Shown here piece after piece: positions 18,225 to 26,004 of a stretch of 64,000 bases of DNA. The notes beneath the pieces are model-generated. The model did not search any database, had not been told where the DNA came from, and saw only the letters and a list, made by a program, of their open reading frames with translations. Where the stretch lies: positions 62,001 through 126,000 of the forward strand of contig NZ_VWVU01000006.1 of assembly GCF_008638365.1 (NCBI RefSeq), in the 5' to 3' direction. Each line of letters opens with the position of its first letter. The first letter of the stretch is position 1. This DNA comes from Nocardiopsis quinghaiensis. Lineage in GTDB: Bacteria > Actinomycetota > Actinomycetes > Streptosporangiales > Streptosporangiaceae. Position numbers and translations under genes: made by a program.

Positions 18225-18680
18225 ATGGCCCAGATGTTCAACGATCACGCTAGACGCGTGGTGGTTCTCTCCCAAGAAGAAGCAGTCACGCACAAGAGCA
18301 GCGTTATCGGACCTGGGCACCTCCTAGTCGGCATCCTGGGAGCGGAGGGGTCTGTGGCTGCTGAAACCCTGAAAGCGTTGGGGCTCGATCCTGGGAGGAT
18401 CCCCGCTGAGGTGCTGAAGGTTCCTGGGCGGAGGAAGTGGCGGCTTTGGGGAAACGTACCCTTCGCCGAGGAGAGCAAGGAAGCTCTGAATCAGGCGCTT
18501 CCGGAGGCTCAGCGTTTCGGCCATGGCTTCATCGGAGCAGAGCACCTGCTTCTTGGACTGGTACACAACGAGGAGGGCACCGCGGCCACTGTGCTGAACG
18601 GTCTCGGAATCTCGCCTAAGGCTGTACGCGAGCGAGTCCACCAGAGCATGGCTGAACCGTCCCAGTACACGCGGGAGTAG
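18225..18680 (+). CDS. Stand-alone Clp N-terminal domain protein
   Basis: 151 aa consisting only of two Clp_N repeats: FNDHARRVVVLSQEEAVTHK...GPGHLLVGILG and FAEESKEALNQALPEAQRFG...GAEHLLLGLV. There is no AAA+ domain. The family binds substrates or arginine-phosphate marks in ClpC; a free copy could act as an adaptor or decoy for host ClpC, but that is inference. It lies 16 bp after the DUF5919 gene and 3 nt before the NUDIX gene, so all three are probably co-transcribed. Confidence 0.88.
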   Translation: MAQMFNDHARRVVVLSQEEAVTHKSSVIGPGHLLVGILGAEGSVAAETLKALGLDPGRIPAEVLKVPGRRKWRLWGNVPFAEESKEALNQALPEAQRFGHGFIGAEHLLLGLVHNEEGTAATVLNGLGISPKAVRERVHQSMAEPSQYTRE

Positions 18681-18683
18681 ACC

Positions 18684-19157
18684 ATGGGCAAGCGGATCGA
18701 CTACTACGACGACCCCGAGGCCCCGACAGCGAACAGCCTCGTCCCGTCGGTGAACGTGTTCGTCGTCAACGAGCGCGACGAAGTCCTAATGATCTGCCGC
18801 ACCGACAACGGCAACTGGGCCGTGCCCGGGGGCGCGGTGGACCTGGGCGAGTCCGTCCCCCAGGCCGCTGTGCGTGAGACGCTGGAAGAGACCGGTGTGA
18901 CGTGCGAGATCACCGGGATCGTGGGCATCTACAGCGATCCGAAACACATCATCTACTACACCAGCGACGGCGAGGCCCGGCAGGAGTTCTCGTTGGTGTT
19001 CACCGCCCGACCGCTGGCGGGTGAGCCCACGCCGAGCGACGAGTCCAAGGAAGTCGTCTGGGCGCCCAAGGCCGACCTGTCCGGATACCGGATGGACCGG
19101 TCCATGCGCATGCGCGTGGACCAGTTTCTCAGCGGAGGCCCGACCTACATCGGGTGA
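18684..19157 (+). CDS. NUDIX hydrolase
   Basis: 157 aa. A complete Nudix box is seen: G-GAVDLGES...RETLEETGV (pattern Gx5Ex7REUxEExGU), around residues 49-72. Such enzymes cleave nucleoside diphosphate derivatives with Mg2+. NUDIX genes are frequent passengers of pSAM2-like elements. Substrate unknown. Confidence 0.93.
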   Translation: MGKRIDYYDDPEAPTANSLVPSVNVFVVNERDEVLMICRTDNGNWAVPGGAVDLGESVPQAAVRETLEETGVTCEITGIVGIYSDPKHIIYYTSDGEARQEFSLVFTARPLAGEPTPSDESKEVVWAPKADLSGYRMDRSMRMRVDQFLSGGPTYIG

Positions 19158-19161
19158 GCGG

Positions 19162-19713
19162 TCAGCCGGCCTCGGCCAGGCGGCGTTCCACGGCCCGAAC
19201 CGACGTCGTCAGCAGCGGTGAGGAGCGGGTGATGGAGCGGTGGACCAGGTCCTCAGGCGCGTAACGCTCCAGGATCTCCGACAGCCGCCTTTCCACGGGC
19301 AGGTGTGTGCCGTCCGGGCCGGTGGTCATGTCCGAGTAGGTGAGCGCGTCCAGCAGATCATCCGGTGGGACGTCGAACTCGTCCTTGAGCGGGGCGAGCA
19401 GACCCCGTTCCTCAGCCTCCACCACGGCGCAGGAGTGATAGGCCACCAGGGAGACCAGGGCTTCGTCAGCCTTCTGGACCTCGCGTAGGTAACGGGCGCC
19501 GTCGAGGGGATGAAAGCCCGTGGTCGCCAGGTCCGGGGAGTACCCGATGTCATGCAGCCAGGCGGAGGCTTCCATCAGGTCGGCATGTGCGCCGAGCACG
19601 GGTTGGAGGGACCGCGCCTGTTCGGCTACCCCCTGGGAATGCGCCCAGCGTCGGGGAAGCGGCTGTTCGAGCAGTTCTCGCGCGAGATCCCGCGCCCAGT
19701 GAACATGTCCCAC
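19162..19713 (-). CDS. HD-domain phosphohydrolase-like protein
   Basis: 183 aa from GTG 19713. Metal-binding HD signature: H in RRWAHSQGVAEQA, the HD pair in ASAWLHDIGYSP and a later Asp/His (YHSCAVVEAEERG). The long in-frame extension up to 20001 runs through the GntR gene and is rejected. It starts 10 nt after the GntR stop, so the two form an operon. The family hydrolyses nucleotides or cyclic nucleotides; substrate unknown. Confidence 0.85.
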   Translation of the reverse strand: MGHVHWARDLARELLEQPLPRRWAHSQGVAEQARSLQPVLGAHADLMEASAWLHDIGYSPDLATTGFHPLDGARYLREVQKADEALVSLVAYHSCAVVEAEERGLLAPLKDEFDVPPDDLLDALTYSDMTTGPDGTHLPVERRLSEILERYAPEDLVHRSITRSSPLLTTSVRAVERRLAEAG

Positions 19714-19723
19714 ATGTACCAGG

Positions 19724-20209
19724 CTAACCCGCGGTCGTTTCGGCCCCTTTGACGAACCGGCCCTTGCCGTGGATGGCGACGACAAGCCCGGTCCCCTCCA
19801 GCTCGGAGAGCGCCTGACGAGCCGTCCCGCGCGACACCGAGTACTGGCGGACCAACGCGGCCTCACTGGGCAGGGCATCACCGGGAGCGAGATCCCCGCT
19901 GGAAATGCGCTCTCGCAGGTCAGCGGCGATGCGCCGGTACTGGGCAGGCGAGGTTCCATCCGCAAGTGCGCTATTCCGTTCCTCGGCGGTACACACGACA
20001 CGGCCGGTTCCCGGAAGAGCCTTGATCAGTCGCTCCGCCTCCAACTCGGCCAGCGCACGACGCACGGTGGTGCGAGAGACGCTGAACTCCTGACCAAGAG
20101 CAGCCTCGGAGGGGAGCGCGTCACCTGGTGCGAGGTTCCCAGCGGTGATGCGTGAGCGCAGGGCCTCTGCGATCTGGTGGTACGTCCCCCACGGGGTGCG
20201 CGGACTCAA
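19724..20209 (-). CDS. GntR-type repressor with two tandem winged-helix domains
   Basis: 161 aa. TTG start at 20209 is supported by a strong AGGAGGA 7 nt upstream. Two near-duplicate GntR DNA-binding domains fill the protein: YHQIAEALRSRITAGNLAPG...SEAALGQEFSVSRTTVRRAL and YRRIAADLRERISSGDLAPG...SEAALVRQYSVSRGTARQAL. No ligand domain is present. In pSAM2-like elements the GntR protein KorSA represses pra, and this may be the counterpart. The tandem duplication within one chain is unusual. Confidence 0.88.
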   Translation of the reverse strand: MSPRTPWGTYHQIAEALRSRITAGNLAPGDALPSEAALGQEFSVSRTTVRRALAELEAERLIKALPGTGRVVCTAEERNSALADGTSPAQYRRIAADLRERISSGDLAPGDALPSEAALVRQYSVSRGTARQALSELEGTGLVVAIHGKGRFVKGAETTAG

Positions 20210-20388
20210 GCGGGTTCCTCCTGGCAGGACGGCAAAAACGAATCTTGCGATTCAACTTGAACCTTGCAAAAAGATATGGGCATTGCAAACGTCCGCCGGT
20301 GCCGACCCGACCCAAGGGTCCTCCCCTCAGTCGGCACCAGGCGGACGCTCCAACCGCAGAGCCAGCAGCGTCGGCCTACGGTCGGTCC

Positions 20389-20658
20389 TCAACCCCGCCG
20401 AGAACTGGTCTCGGCACGGGACTCGCTTGCGCGGAGGTGTTTGCTAGACAGATCAGAGTTGCCGATCCCCGAAGGCGGATACTCCAACTGGTGAACGAAG
20501 ACCTCCACGTCCTCCTCGATCAGCGTCGGCGCGTGCGTGATCTCGTGTCGGGTGGCAGTAGCGATCCACAGGCCCCCGTGGCGGCGGATCGACCACTGCT
20601 GTGCGTAGTGGCGTTGCAGGACATGGAGCAGAGTGTTCGGAACATCTCCAGTACTCAT
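20389..20658 (-). CDS. Small conserved actinomycete protein
   Basis: 89 aa from ATG 20658, which shares ATGA with the preceding stop. It contains QQWSIRRHGGLWIATATRHE, a pattern I associate with short proteins paired with Streptomyces-type regulators. No catalytic motif. Function unknown; the frame is supported by coupling and codon use. Confidence 0.6.
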   Translation of the reverse strand: MSTGDVPNTLLHVLQRHYAQQWSIRRHGGLWIATATRHEITHAPTLIEEDVEVFVHQLEYPPSGIGNSDLSSKHLRASESRAETSSRRG

Positions 20659-20903
20659 GCGGCGACAGCCTCCAAGCGAGAGATCTCCAGGAGTAGTTCC
20701 AGACCGAGTTGGGACGGGTCGGCCAGCTCCACCGGGCGATGCCTCGTGTCGTCCAAGACGTAGGGGCGGACCAGCCGCGCCAGTGGCGCAACGGGACGAG
20801 CCGGAGGTGGAGGAGTGAACGGGAGTCCCGTGCACGGTGTGGGCTTGACGGCCCGGATCCGTGTGGGTCCGCGTGTCCGAAGGTGTGGGATCAGGTTCCG
20901 CAT
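20655..20903 (-). CDS. Small conserved actinomycete protein, first of a pair
   Basis: 82 aa, Pro/Arg-rich first half and helical second half (PYVLDDTRHRPVELADPSQL). ATG 20903 with AGGGG upstream; GTG 20909 is also possible. It is coupled to the next gene by ATGA. Function unknown. Confidence 0.55.
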   Translation of the reverse strand: MRNLIPHLRTRGPTRIRAVKPTPCTGLPFTPPPPARPVAPLARLVRPYVLDDTRHRPVELADPSQLGLELLLEISRLEAVAA

Positions 20904-21085
20904 GGTCACCCCTGGTCAGTTCGGGTGAGACTCACGGCGAGACGGAGGGAAGCGTCGGAGTCCTCTTACATGCGGAAACGATGCTCTGAGTGAGCGGACA
21001 TGTGTACCACGTATCGGACAACTTGAGGGACGTCTAGGGACGTCTTATGTTATCGTCGGTTTCCCGCACCCCGGAGGGCACCGAC

Positions 21086-21814
21086 GTGAACGCTGCACTG
21101 CGTAAGGCACTGGCCGCGTCCCGACTCACTGAGATCGACGTGGCCGCACACCTCGGCGTAGATCCCAAGACCGTCCGCCGCTGGCTCTCCGGACAACGGC
21201 CCTACCCCCGACACCGCTGGGCGCTGGCTGATCTCCTCCAAACCGAGGAAGACGCTCTCTGGCCTCCAAGAAGCCAGGAAGAAGAAGCACACGAACCCGC
21301 GTCCGAGCACGTCCAACGTGTCTACGCACACCGTTGGCAGGTACCTCGGAAAGTGTGGTGGGACCTGTTCAGTTCAGCAGAACAGGAAATCGGCATCCTG
21401 GTCTACAGCGGCCTATTCCTCGCCGACGACGCGGGGATCCTGCAACTCCTCGGAGCGCGGGCACGCGAGGGTGTGAATACCCGTATCCTCCTCGGCGACC
21501 CGGAATCCGAGCAGGTAAAGCAGCGGGGGAGAGATGAGCAGGTCGGAGAAGCCCTGCCTGCCAGGGCGAATAACGCCTTACTACTCTTCCGAGCACTCCA
21601 GGACATCGATGGCGTCGAGATCCGTACGCATTCGACCGTCCTGTACAACTCTATTTACCTAACAGAGAGAACAATCATTTCAAATCAACATATATACGGC
21701 ATGCCTGCAGCAATTTCGCCTGTAATCAGGATCAACCGAAGTTCGCATCAGGCCATGTTCGATACTTACGCGAAGAGCTTTGAGAACACATGGCACGGAG
21801 CCATAAGGATCTGA
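21086..21814 (+). CDS. HTH + PLD-like (DUF5919-type) regulator, copy B
   Basis: 242 aa from GTG 21086, chosen for GGAGGG 7 nt upstream; an in-frame ATG at 21047 would add 13 residues. It has the same architecture as copy A: HTH DVAAHLGVDPKTVRRWLSGQ, then IGILVYSGLFLADDAGILQL and TRILLGDPESEQVKQRGRDE. The last third is AT-richer than the first (from about 21640), continuous with the AT-rich gene that follows on the other strand, suggesting the junction of a transferred cargo segment. Confidence 0.8.
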   Translation: MNAALRKALAASRLTEIDVAAHLGVDPKTVRRWLSGQRPYPRHRWALADLLQTEEDALWPPRSQEEEAHEPASEHVQRVYAHRWQVPRKVWWDLFSSAEQEIGILVYSGLFLADDAGILQLLGARAREGVNTRILLGDPESEQVKQRGRDEQVGEALPARANNALLLFRALQDIDGVEIRTHSTVLYNSIYLTERTIISNQHIYGMPAAISPVIRINRSSHQAMFDTYAKSFENTWHGAIRI

Positions 21815-21848
21815 CAAGAAGTTACATCGATAATAAACATTAGTACCT

Positions 21849-23630
21849 CTACTGGTCAACTATCCAGACTTTTTGACTCGATTCAGTCCATTGAACGCCA
21901 AAATCACGACTCCTCCCAACCCTCCTATTTCTCAAACTCCGAAGAGCCAGAAACGCCGTTGTAGAAATAAAAGCCAAAACGAATGAAAAGTACACCCCCA
22001 GAGAAAAAACCCTCTCTTCCGGAAGAAATTCTTGCACCTCTTGGGGGATTATTTTGGCCACTACCGAAATAGAATCAACTGTGTCCTCTATCGCAGGAAG
22101 ACCCGCCACAACCGCAACTAATCCAACCAAAATTGCCAGCAGAAAACTATTCCTGGCGGATAGGGCAGAAGAAGTAGAGTTCGCCAACTGGTCAAGCTTA
22201 TTCGATCTGTCCATTACACGGGAGTACAGACGATCCAACCCAAGCCCTTGAGATATCGAATCCACCACTTCTCGGGAAGTTCCACGAGAAAGAACTGCTG
22301 ACATGTATTCATTTATCCCCTGAGCTATAGATCTTTGCACTTCAGCAACACCAAGAGGACTAACTCTAACATCCTTCATTTCCGAGTCTATGGAACGAAG
22401 TTGCCAAAACTGAATTAGTACGTTCTCAATCAAAGCGAGATGTTGATAGTCACTTGCGGCCATATCGTCGCCGTCCCGCTCACTATAAGGGAAGCTCCAA
22501 TCAACTAAGAGAGCATTGCCTGGCATAAAGAAATGAGAAGAACCCTCAACCTTGGATCGATCCTTACTCAAAATTTCTTGCAGGTATTCCGCCCGAAAAT
22601 CGTGAGCTGAAGACGTGCGCATAACTAATCTAGCAAGGTCACGAGAATGACGCCTAATCCAGGTTTTCCTATTTCTGCAGCATGGCATTCCACTCAATGA
22701 AACAGTGGTATAACACATCCAGTTTTCAGGTTCAGAATTTTTCGTGACGGTATGCCCAATCACTCGCGCAGAGTACAAGCGAAACAAGTCTTGTAGGGTT
22801 ATCAAGTTTACCCTCTCCAAAAGGCGCCATCTCGTCCCTTCCTCCTCCAAAATAATGCTATCCCTAATAAAATCTTCGGCTGGCGCTAGTGGTCCGTCCC
22901 AGACATCTGTGGCTAGCATCACCGAATCCATAGCCAAGCCTTCCGAAGAGGCTGACATCTTGGAAATATTTGCTACATGTTGCCCCTCCGGCATTGGCGC
23001 TACAAAAGTCAGGACTGCCACCCCGGAACGATGCAATAGAAGATCAACTTCAATACGGAACTGATCAACTCCCCGACCCAACCCCAGTCGAACCGGCCTA
23101 AGCTCAAGTCGGACAAAAGGATCGCCTTTTAGATAAGGGGAAGAAAACATGCGACTATCAGAAGCCGACTTGATTCCAAATCTCATCTGGGCACCAAACA
23201 ACTTTCCATGAAAGTCTTCAATGTCTTCCTCGAGATCGCGAATAAACCCCTTCCAGTCTTTGTCATCAGGCGCGTGATCTGTACTTTCTTCACCTCGCCC
23301 ACCCATACGAAGAGAGATCAACTTCATCTTTGCCATCTCGAAAGATATGTGTGGGTTTTTCAGAATCCACCTTAGAGAATCTAAAGTACTACCGTCACCC
23401 GGGAAGCCTGTTATAGACTTTACAAGATTCAGTTTATTCTTCATAGCCATATATCTACTCGAAAACCGAGTTTCCGCGCTTCCGGCCGCCCTTCCAAACT
23501 CCGCCATTCCCGTTTTCAATAGCTCATCGGAAAGCAAGTAAATATCCACCCCCCTTGGGAGACTGAAAGCAAATGTGTAATATATGCAACTCTTGTCAAA
23601 CGTGGGTTTATGAGAAAATCTCTTTAGCAC
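21849..23630 (-). CDS. Unknown membrane-anchored protein, AT-rich cargo
   Basis: 593 aa from GTG 23630 (VLKRFSHKPTFD), with GAGGA 7 nt upstream; the longer open frame to 23768 is GC-rich non-coding-like sequence. Codon use (many AT-ending codons, AGA, ATA) is sharply unlike every neighbour. It is mostly soluble with mixed alpha/beta; near the C-terminus are two hydrophobic helices (FLLAILVGLVAVVAGLPAI and FSLGVYFSFVLAFISTTAFL) separated by a ~35-residue loop, then a basic tail. No enzyme motif recognised. Cargo in a defective integrative element, possibly phage defence, but this is speculation. Confidence 0.75.
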   Translation of the reverse strand: MLKRFSHKPTFDKSCIYYTFAFSLPRGVDIYLLSDELLKTGMAEFGRAAGSAETRFSSRYMAMKNKLNLVKSITGFPGDGSTLDSLRWILKNPHISFEMAKMKLISLRMGGRGEESTDHAPDDKDWKGFIRDLEEDIEDFHGKLFGAQMRFGIKSASDSRMFSSPYLKGDPFVRLELRPVRLGLGRGVDQFRIEVDLLLHRSGVAVLTFVAPMPEGQHVANISKMSASSEGLAMDSVMLATDVWDGPLAPAEDFIRDSIILEEEGTRWRLLERVNLITLQDLFRLYSARVIGHTVTKNSEPENWMCYTTVSLSGMPCCRNRKTWIRRHSRDLARLVMRTSSAHDFRAEYLQEILSKDRSKVEGSSHFFMPGNALLVDWSFPYSERDGDDMAASDYQHLALIENVLIQFWQLRSIDSEMKDVRVSPLGVAEVQRSIAQGINEYMSAVLSRGTSREVVDSISQGLGLDRLYSRVMDRSNKLDQLANSTSSALSARNSFLLAILVGLVAVVAGLPAIEDTVDSISVVAKIIPQEVQEFLPEERVFSLGVYFSFVLAFISTTAFLALRSLRNRRVGRSRDFGVQWTESSQKVWIVDQ

Positions 23631-23990
23631 TGACCTATCCTCGTGTGGTTGCCGAGTTGGGCTGTATGGGATCAAGGCGACGGCGCAAGCGCCGTCGCGC
23701 CGGCCTACGGCCACTGCTCGGGCTGCGGGCTGCCGCCCGGTCCCGAGCGCGGCCGACCGCCGTACCACTTGGCATCATGACGCGGCCCGGAGACGAACGG
23801 TTGCCGTTCAGACAAAATCGGTTGATGACGTGCTCAGATCCCGAGGCACCCGGTAGCGGAGTGCGACTGTCATGGGTGAACGCCACCAGCGCTACCGGGC
23901 ACCTCGGCTCGATTCCGTGGTTACTGCATGCGGTACTTCCCGGCTAGAACTACGTGCCTCGGGTCAGGAGTTCCAGCCGGATGGTTTCCC
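23631..23990. other. Gap with a perfect hairpin, no gene seen
   Basis: 360 bp upstream of the AT-rich gene, where GC returns to the local norm. It contains the 10-bp stem hairpin at 23677-23698. Open frames on both strands look like chance products of high GC. Confidence 0.5.
23677..23698. repeat. Perfect hairpin GCGACGGCGC-AA-GCGCCGTCGC
   Basis: A 10-bp perfect inverted repeat with a 2-nt loop, 47 bp upstream of the start of the AT-rich gene, exactly at the composition boundary. It could be an attenuator, a terminator of the small gene at 23991, or an end scar. Confidence 0.5.
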
Positions 23991-24272
23991 CTACGAGCCA
24001 CCGCATCCGATGACCACTGACCCGGCCTGTATCCAGGGGCCCCAGCCCCCTCTGGTCAGGTCGTTGACGCGCTCCCGAAGGCGACCGCCCTCCCTGAGGA
24101 GAGCATCGCACTCAGGGCAGAAACTGGGCCCATTCCCACTCCCCACGGGCCTACCACCGCCCGGCGTGCACCGCAGCGGTTCAGGAACCTGCCGTTCGAC
24201 CTGCACGCACAAGTCAATGCCCTGACGGGCACCTCGGCAGTCCAGCCTTACCTTCACATGCCTCGGGGACAT
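23991..24272 (-). CDS. Small Cys-containing conserved protein
   Basis: 93 aa from ATG 24272 with GGGAGGGG upstream. It reads HVKVRLDCRGARQGIDLCVQ, VERQVPEPLRC, PSFCPECD and ends GSVVIGC. The CxxC and spaced cysteines could bind zinc. I recall similar short proteins in streptomycetes without known function. Confidence 0.65.
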   Translation of the reverse strand: MSPRHVKVRLDCRGARQGIDLCVQVERQVPEPLRCTPGGGRPVGSGNGPSFCPECDALLREGGRLRERVNDLTRGGWGPWIQAGSVVIGCGGS

Positions 24273-24426
24273 AGCCCCTCCCCTTCCGAGCGCGAGCCGA
24301 AGTAACGCGACTGCGACTCGTAGACCACTGCTCAGTACTTCTGGCACAGGGTCAACCGCTCTGCCCAGGACCGTACAGAGCGGGTGTGACAATCTGTGCC
24401 TTGTTCACACCAGAGGAACAAAGGTT

Positions 24427-24446
24427 GTGCCACACACGTGCCACAC
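24427..24446. repeat. Candidate integrase-1 arm sites, right end
   Basis: The same GTGCCACAC pair as at 11668-11687, here 100 bp inside the right attachment core. Confidence 0.6.
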
Positions 24447-24545
24447 GAGGCGGTCAGCGGCGGGGAACCACGGGGAGTCGCGGGTAGAAGGGCCGCGTCA
24501 GCGCAGGTAGACGAGTCGCGAGGTCAGGCGTCAGGGGCGTTCTCG

Positions 24546-24590
24546 GCTTCCCAAGCTGATAACGCGGGTTCGATTCCCGTCATCCGCTCC
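24546..24590. repeat. Shared attachment core between elements 1 and 2
   Basis: 45-bp perfect copy of the tRNA-Gly 3' half. It serves as attR of element 1 and attL of element 2. Confidence 0.9.
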
Positions 24591-24596
24591 GTACGA

Positions 24597-24645
24597 AAAA
24601 CGGCCCCTGACCTGCGAACATCGTTCGCACACCAGGGGCCGTTTT
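24597..24645. terminator. Compound hairpin after the middle attachment core
   Basis: Outer stem AAAACGGCCCCTG pairs perfectly with CAGGGGCCGTTTT; inner stem GCGAAC/GTTCGC. It is closely related to the hairpin at 41984-42031 and would terminate the tRNA if element 1 excised. Confidence 0.65.
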
Positions 24646-24653
24646 CGCGTTGG

Positions 24654-24738
24654 GGGTGCACCAGCGGGTGCACGGCGCCATGGATGACGCGCCCCGCTCC
24701 CGTCATACATCCCTGTTTGCGGGTGCACGGGGGTGCAC
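24654..24738. repeat. GGGTGCAC direct repeats, left end of element 2
   Basis: Four exact copies at 24654, 24666, 24721 and 24731. Candidate arm-type sites for the element 2 integrase, matched at the right end. Confidence 0.6.
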
Positions 24739-24831
24739 CCAGCGGACATACTCACCGCTGATCTCGGGGTGACTGTTCCAAGGTGGTGAGCAACGCAGTC
24801 CCGCCCGAGTGCCCCAGCCGTTCCTGTTCGA

Positions 24832-25266
24832 TCAGGCGAAGGTGCAGTCGCCGACATGGTCGGTGAACAAGGTGCAGCACTCTTCGGGTGTACCTGGCCC
24901 ATCATGCGGACAGCAACCAGGCTGGCGGATCTCCCGGGCACCGGGAACCCCCACAGTCCAGAACAGGTACAGATCCAGACCGCTGTTCTCGTTGACGTAC
25001 CCGGCTGTCGCAGCGTGTTCACCTTCATGCCCGTACTGCAACGCACAGGAGAGCGTGGTGCGCATCTTCGTGGGCATCACCGCGCAGAGCTCCCAATGAC
25101 GGTCGCGGCCCTTGGGGCAACGTTGTTCGGTGTGCCCCGGCTCGAAGACGGCGTCCTCCCACCACAGCGAGACGCCCGGGGTCTCCTCGACGTAGGTGTA
25201 CTCCTTACGGGTCATCTTCACCTGAGAGGCGCAAGCCACGAAGGCACGGAGCTTAGTTGTGTCCAT
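24832..25266 (-). CDS. Cys/His-rich hypothetical protein
   Basis: 144 aa from ATG 25266. Cysteines come in patterns like CALQYGHEGEH and CCTLFTDHVGDC (C-x5-6-H-x2-H/C), suggesting metal binding. Mixed alpha/beta, no signal peptide. Function unknown; codon use is less biased than in neighbouring core genes, consistent with cargo. Confidence 0.55.
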   Translation of the reverse strand: MDTTKLRAFVACASQVKMTRKEYTYVEETPGVSLWWEDAVFEPGHTEQRCPKGRDRHWELCAVMPTKMRTTLSCALQYGHEGEHAATAGYVNENSGLDLYLFWTVGVPGAREIRQPGCCPHDGPGTPEECCTLFTDHVGDCTFA

Positions 25267-25339
25267 AGAGGCGATCCTGCCCCGGCAGCCTGCTGTGGAC
25301 ATGGTGTTTTCACGGATTCGCTGGGCATCGCGTACCCAG

Positions 25340-25807
25340 CTCAGGGCGGGCGGGACAGGTACACCTCGGCGTCACGGCGGCACTCTCCCCGCTGCTCCAC
25401 AGCGCCTTCTCGGCCTCGGTGAACTGGTCAGCGAAGGCGACCTGAAGGGTGCGCAGCGACACCGGTCGGGCTCAGCGCCATCCCTGGACGAACTCCTCGG
25501 GCAGATCGGTCCCGCTGGGCGCCGGTGTGCCCTTGATGACCGCGCGGCGCGGGCACGGTGTACACCCGACGTTGCCCTGGTAGAACACGAAGGCGGCACG
25601 GTCGGTGTCGGTGAGCCGGTACCCGGGCCGGGAGCGGCCGTCGGTCGGCGGGGCATGGGGGCCGATCCACCGCCACACGGTGTGCTCGCTGATCCCGCGC
25701 CCGGCGGCAGTCAGGCGCACGTGCCGGGACGTGAGGTGCCCGGCGTCGGCGAGCTGGCGCAGTCGCTCGGTCGCCGCGCGGCGCTTCTCCAGGTCGACCC
25801 GCCCCAT
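25340..25807 (-). pseudogene. Remnant of a Mu-type transposase/integrase N-terminus
   Basis: ATG 25807 opens KRRAATERLRQLADAGHLTS...GISEHTVWRWIG, an HTH typical of actinobacterial Mu/rve-family transposases, and continues DTDRAAFVFYQGNV. A TGA interrupts after EEFVQGWR (25472); the same frame goes on with PVSLRTLQVAFADQFTEAEK, then a shifted frame gives RRDAEVYLSRPP. The catalytic DDE domain is absent. Interpretation as a decayed transposase rests on remembered family sequence. Confidence 0.55.
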
Positions 25808-26004
25808 CTTCCCCTCTACCGACTCCGCGCCGGTGGTCACCGGCTGTGACAACGCTCGGGGGCGAGTCGAAAACAGGGCATACCACGCGCGCGAGCTAGA
25901 CCACTCCGTTCGGTCGGATTGGTCTACCTTCTGACCTGCGCCGACGACGCATGAGGACTACGCGGAGGTGGTCGGGTGCCGGTGGCCGTCCGGGCCGCCA
26001 ACGA

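Larger units (their letters stand above)
11544..24590. mobile_element. Element 1: pSAM2/SLP1-type integrative and conjugative element, defective
   Basis: Bounded by a 45-bp perfect direct repeat of the tRNA-Gly 3' half (11544-11588 and 24546-24590). It contains int, xis, repSA (broken), FtsK-like transfer gene, pra, GntR repressor, NUDIX and HD genes in the usual order. A GTGCCACAC pair lies ~80-100 bp inside both ends. Cargo: two DUF5919-like regulators, a Clp-N protein and an AT-rich membrane-protein gene. With RepSA disrupted, autonomous replication and transfer are probably lost unless complemented. Confidence 0.9.

Noticed and set aside
19714..20001. Long N-terminal extension of the HD protein
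   Set aside because: Lies in another frame of the GntR gene and reads as shadow; GTG 19713 gives a normal HD protein.
24546..24590. Second tRNA-Gly gene
   Set aside because: Only the 3' half is present; the acceptor 5' strand and D arm are missing, so it is an attachment copy and not a gene.
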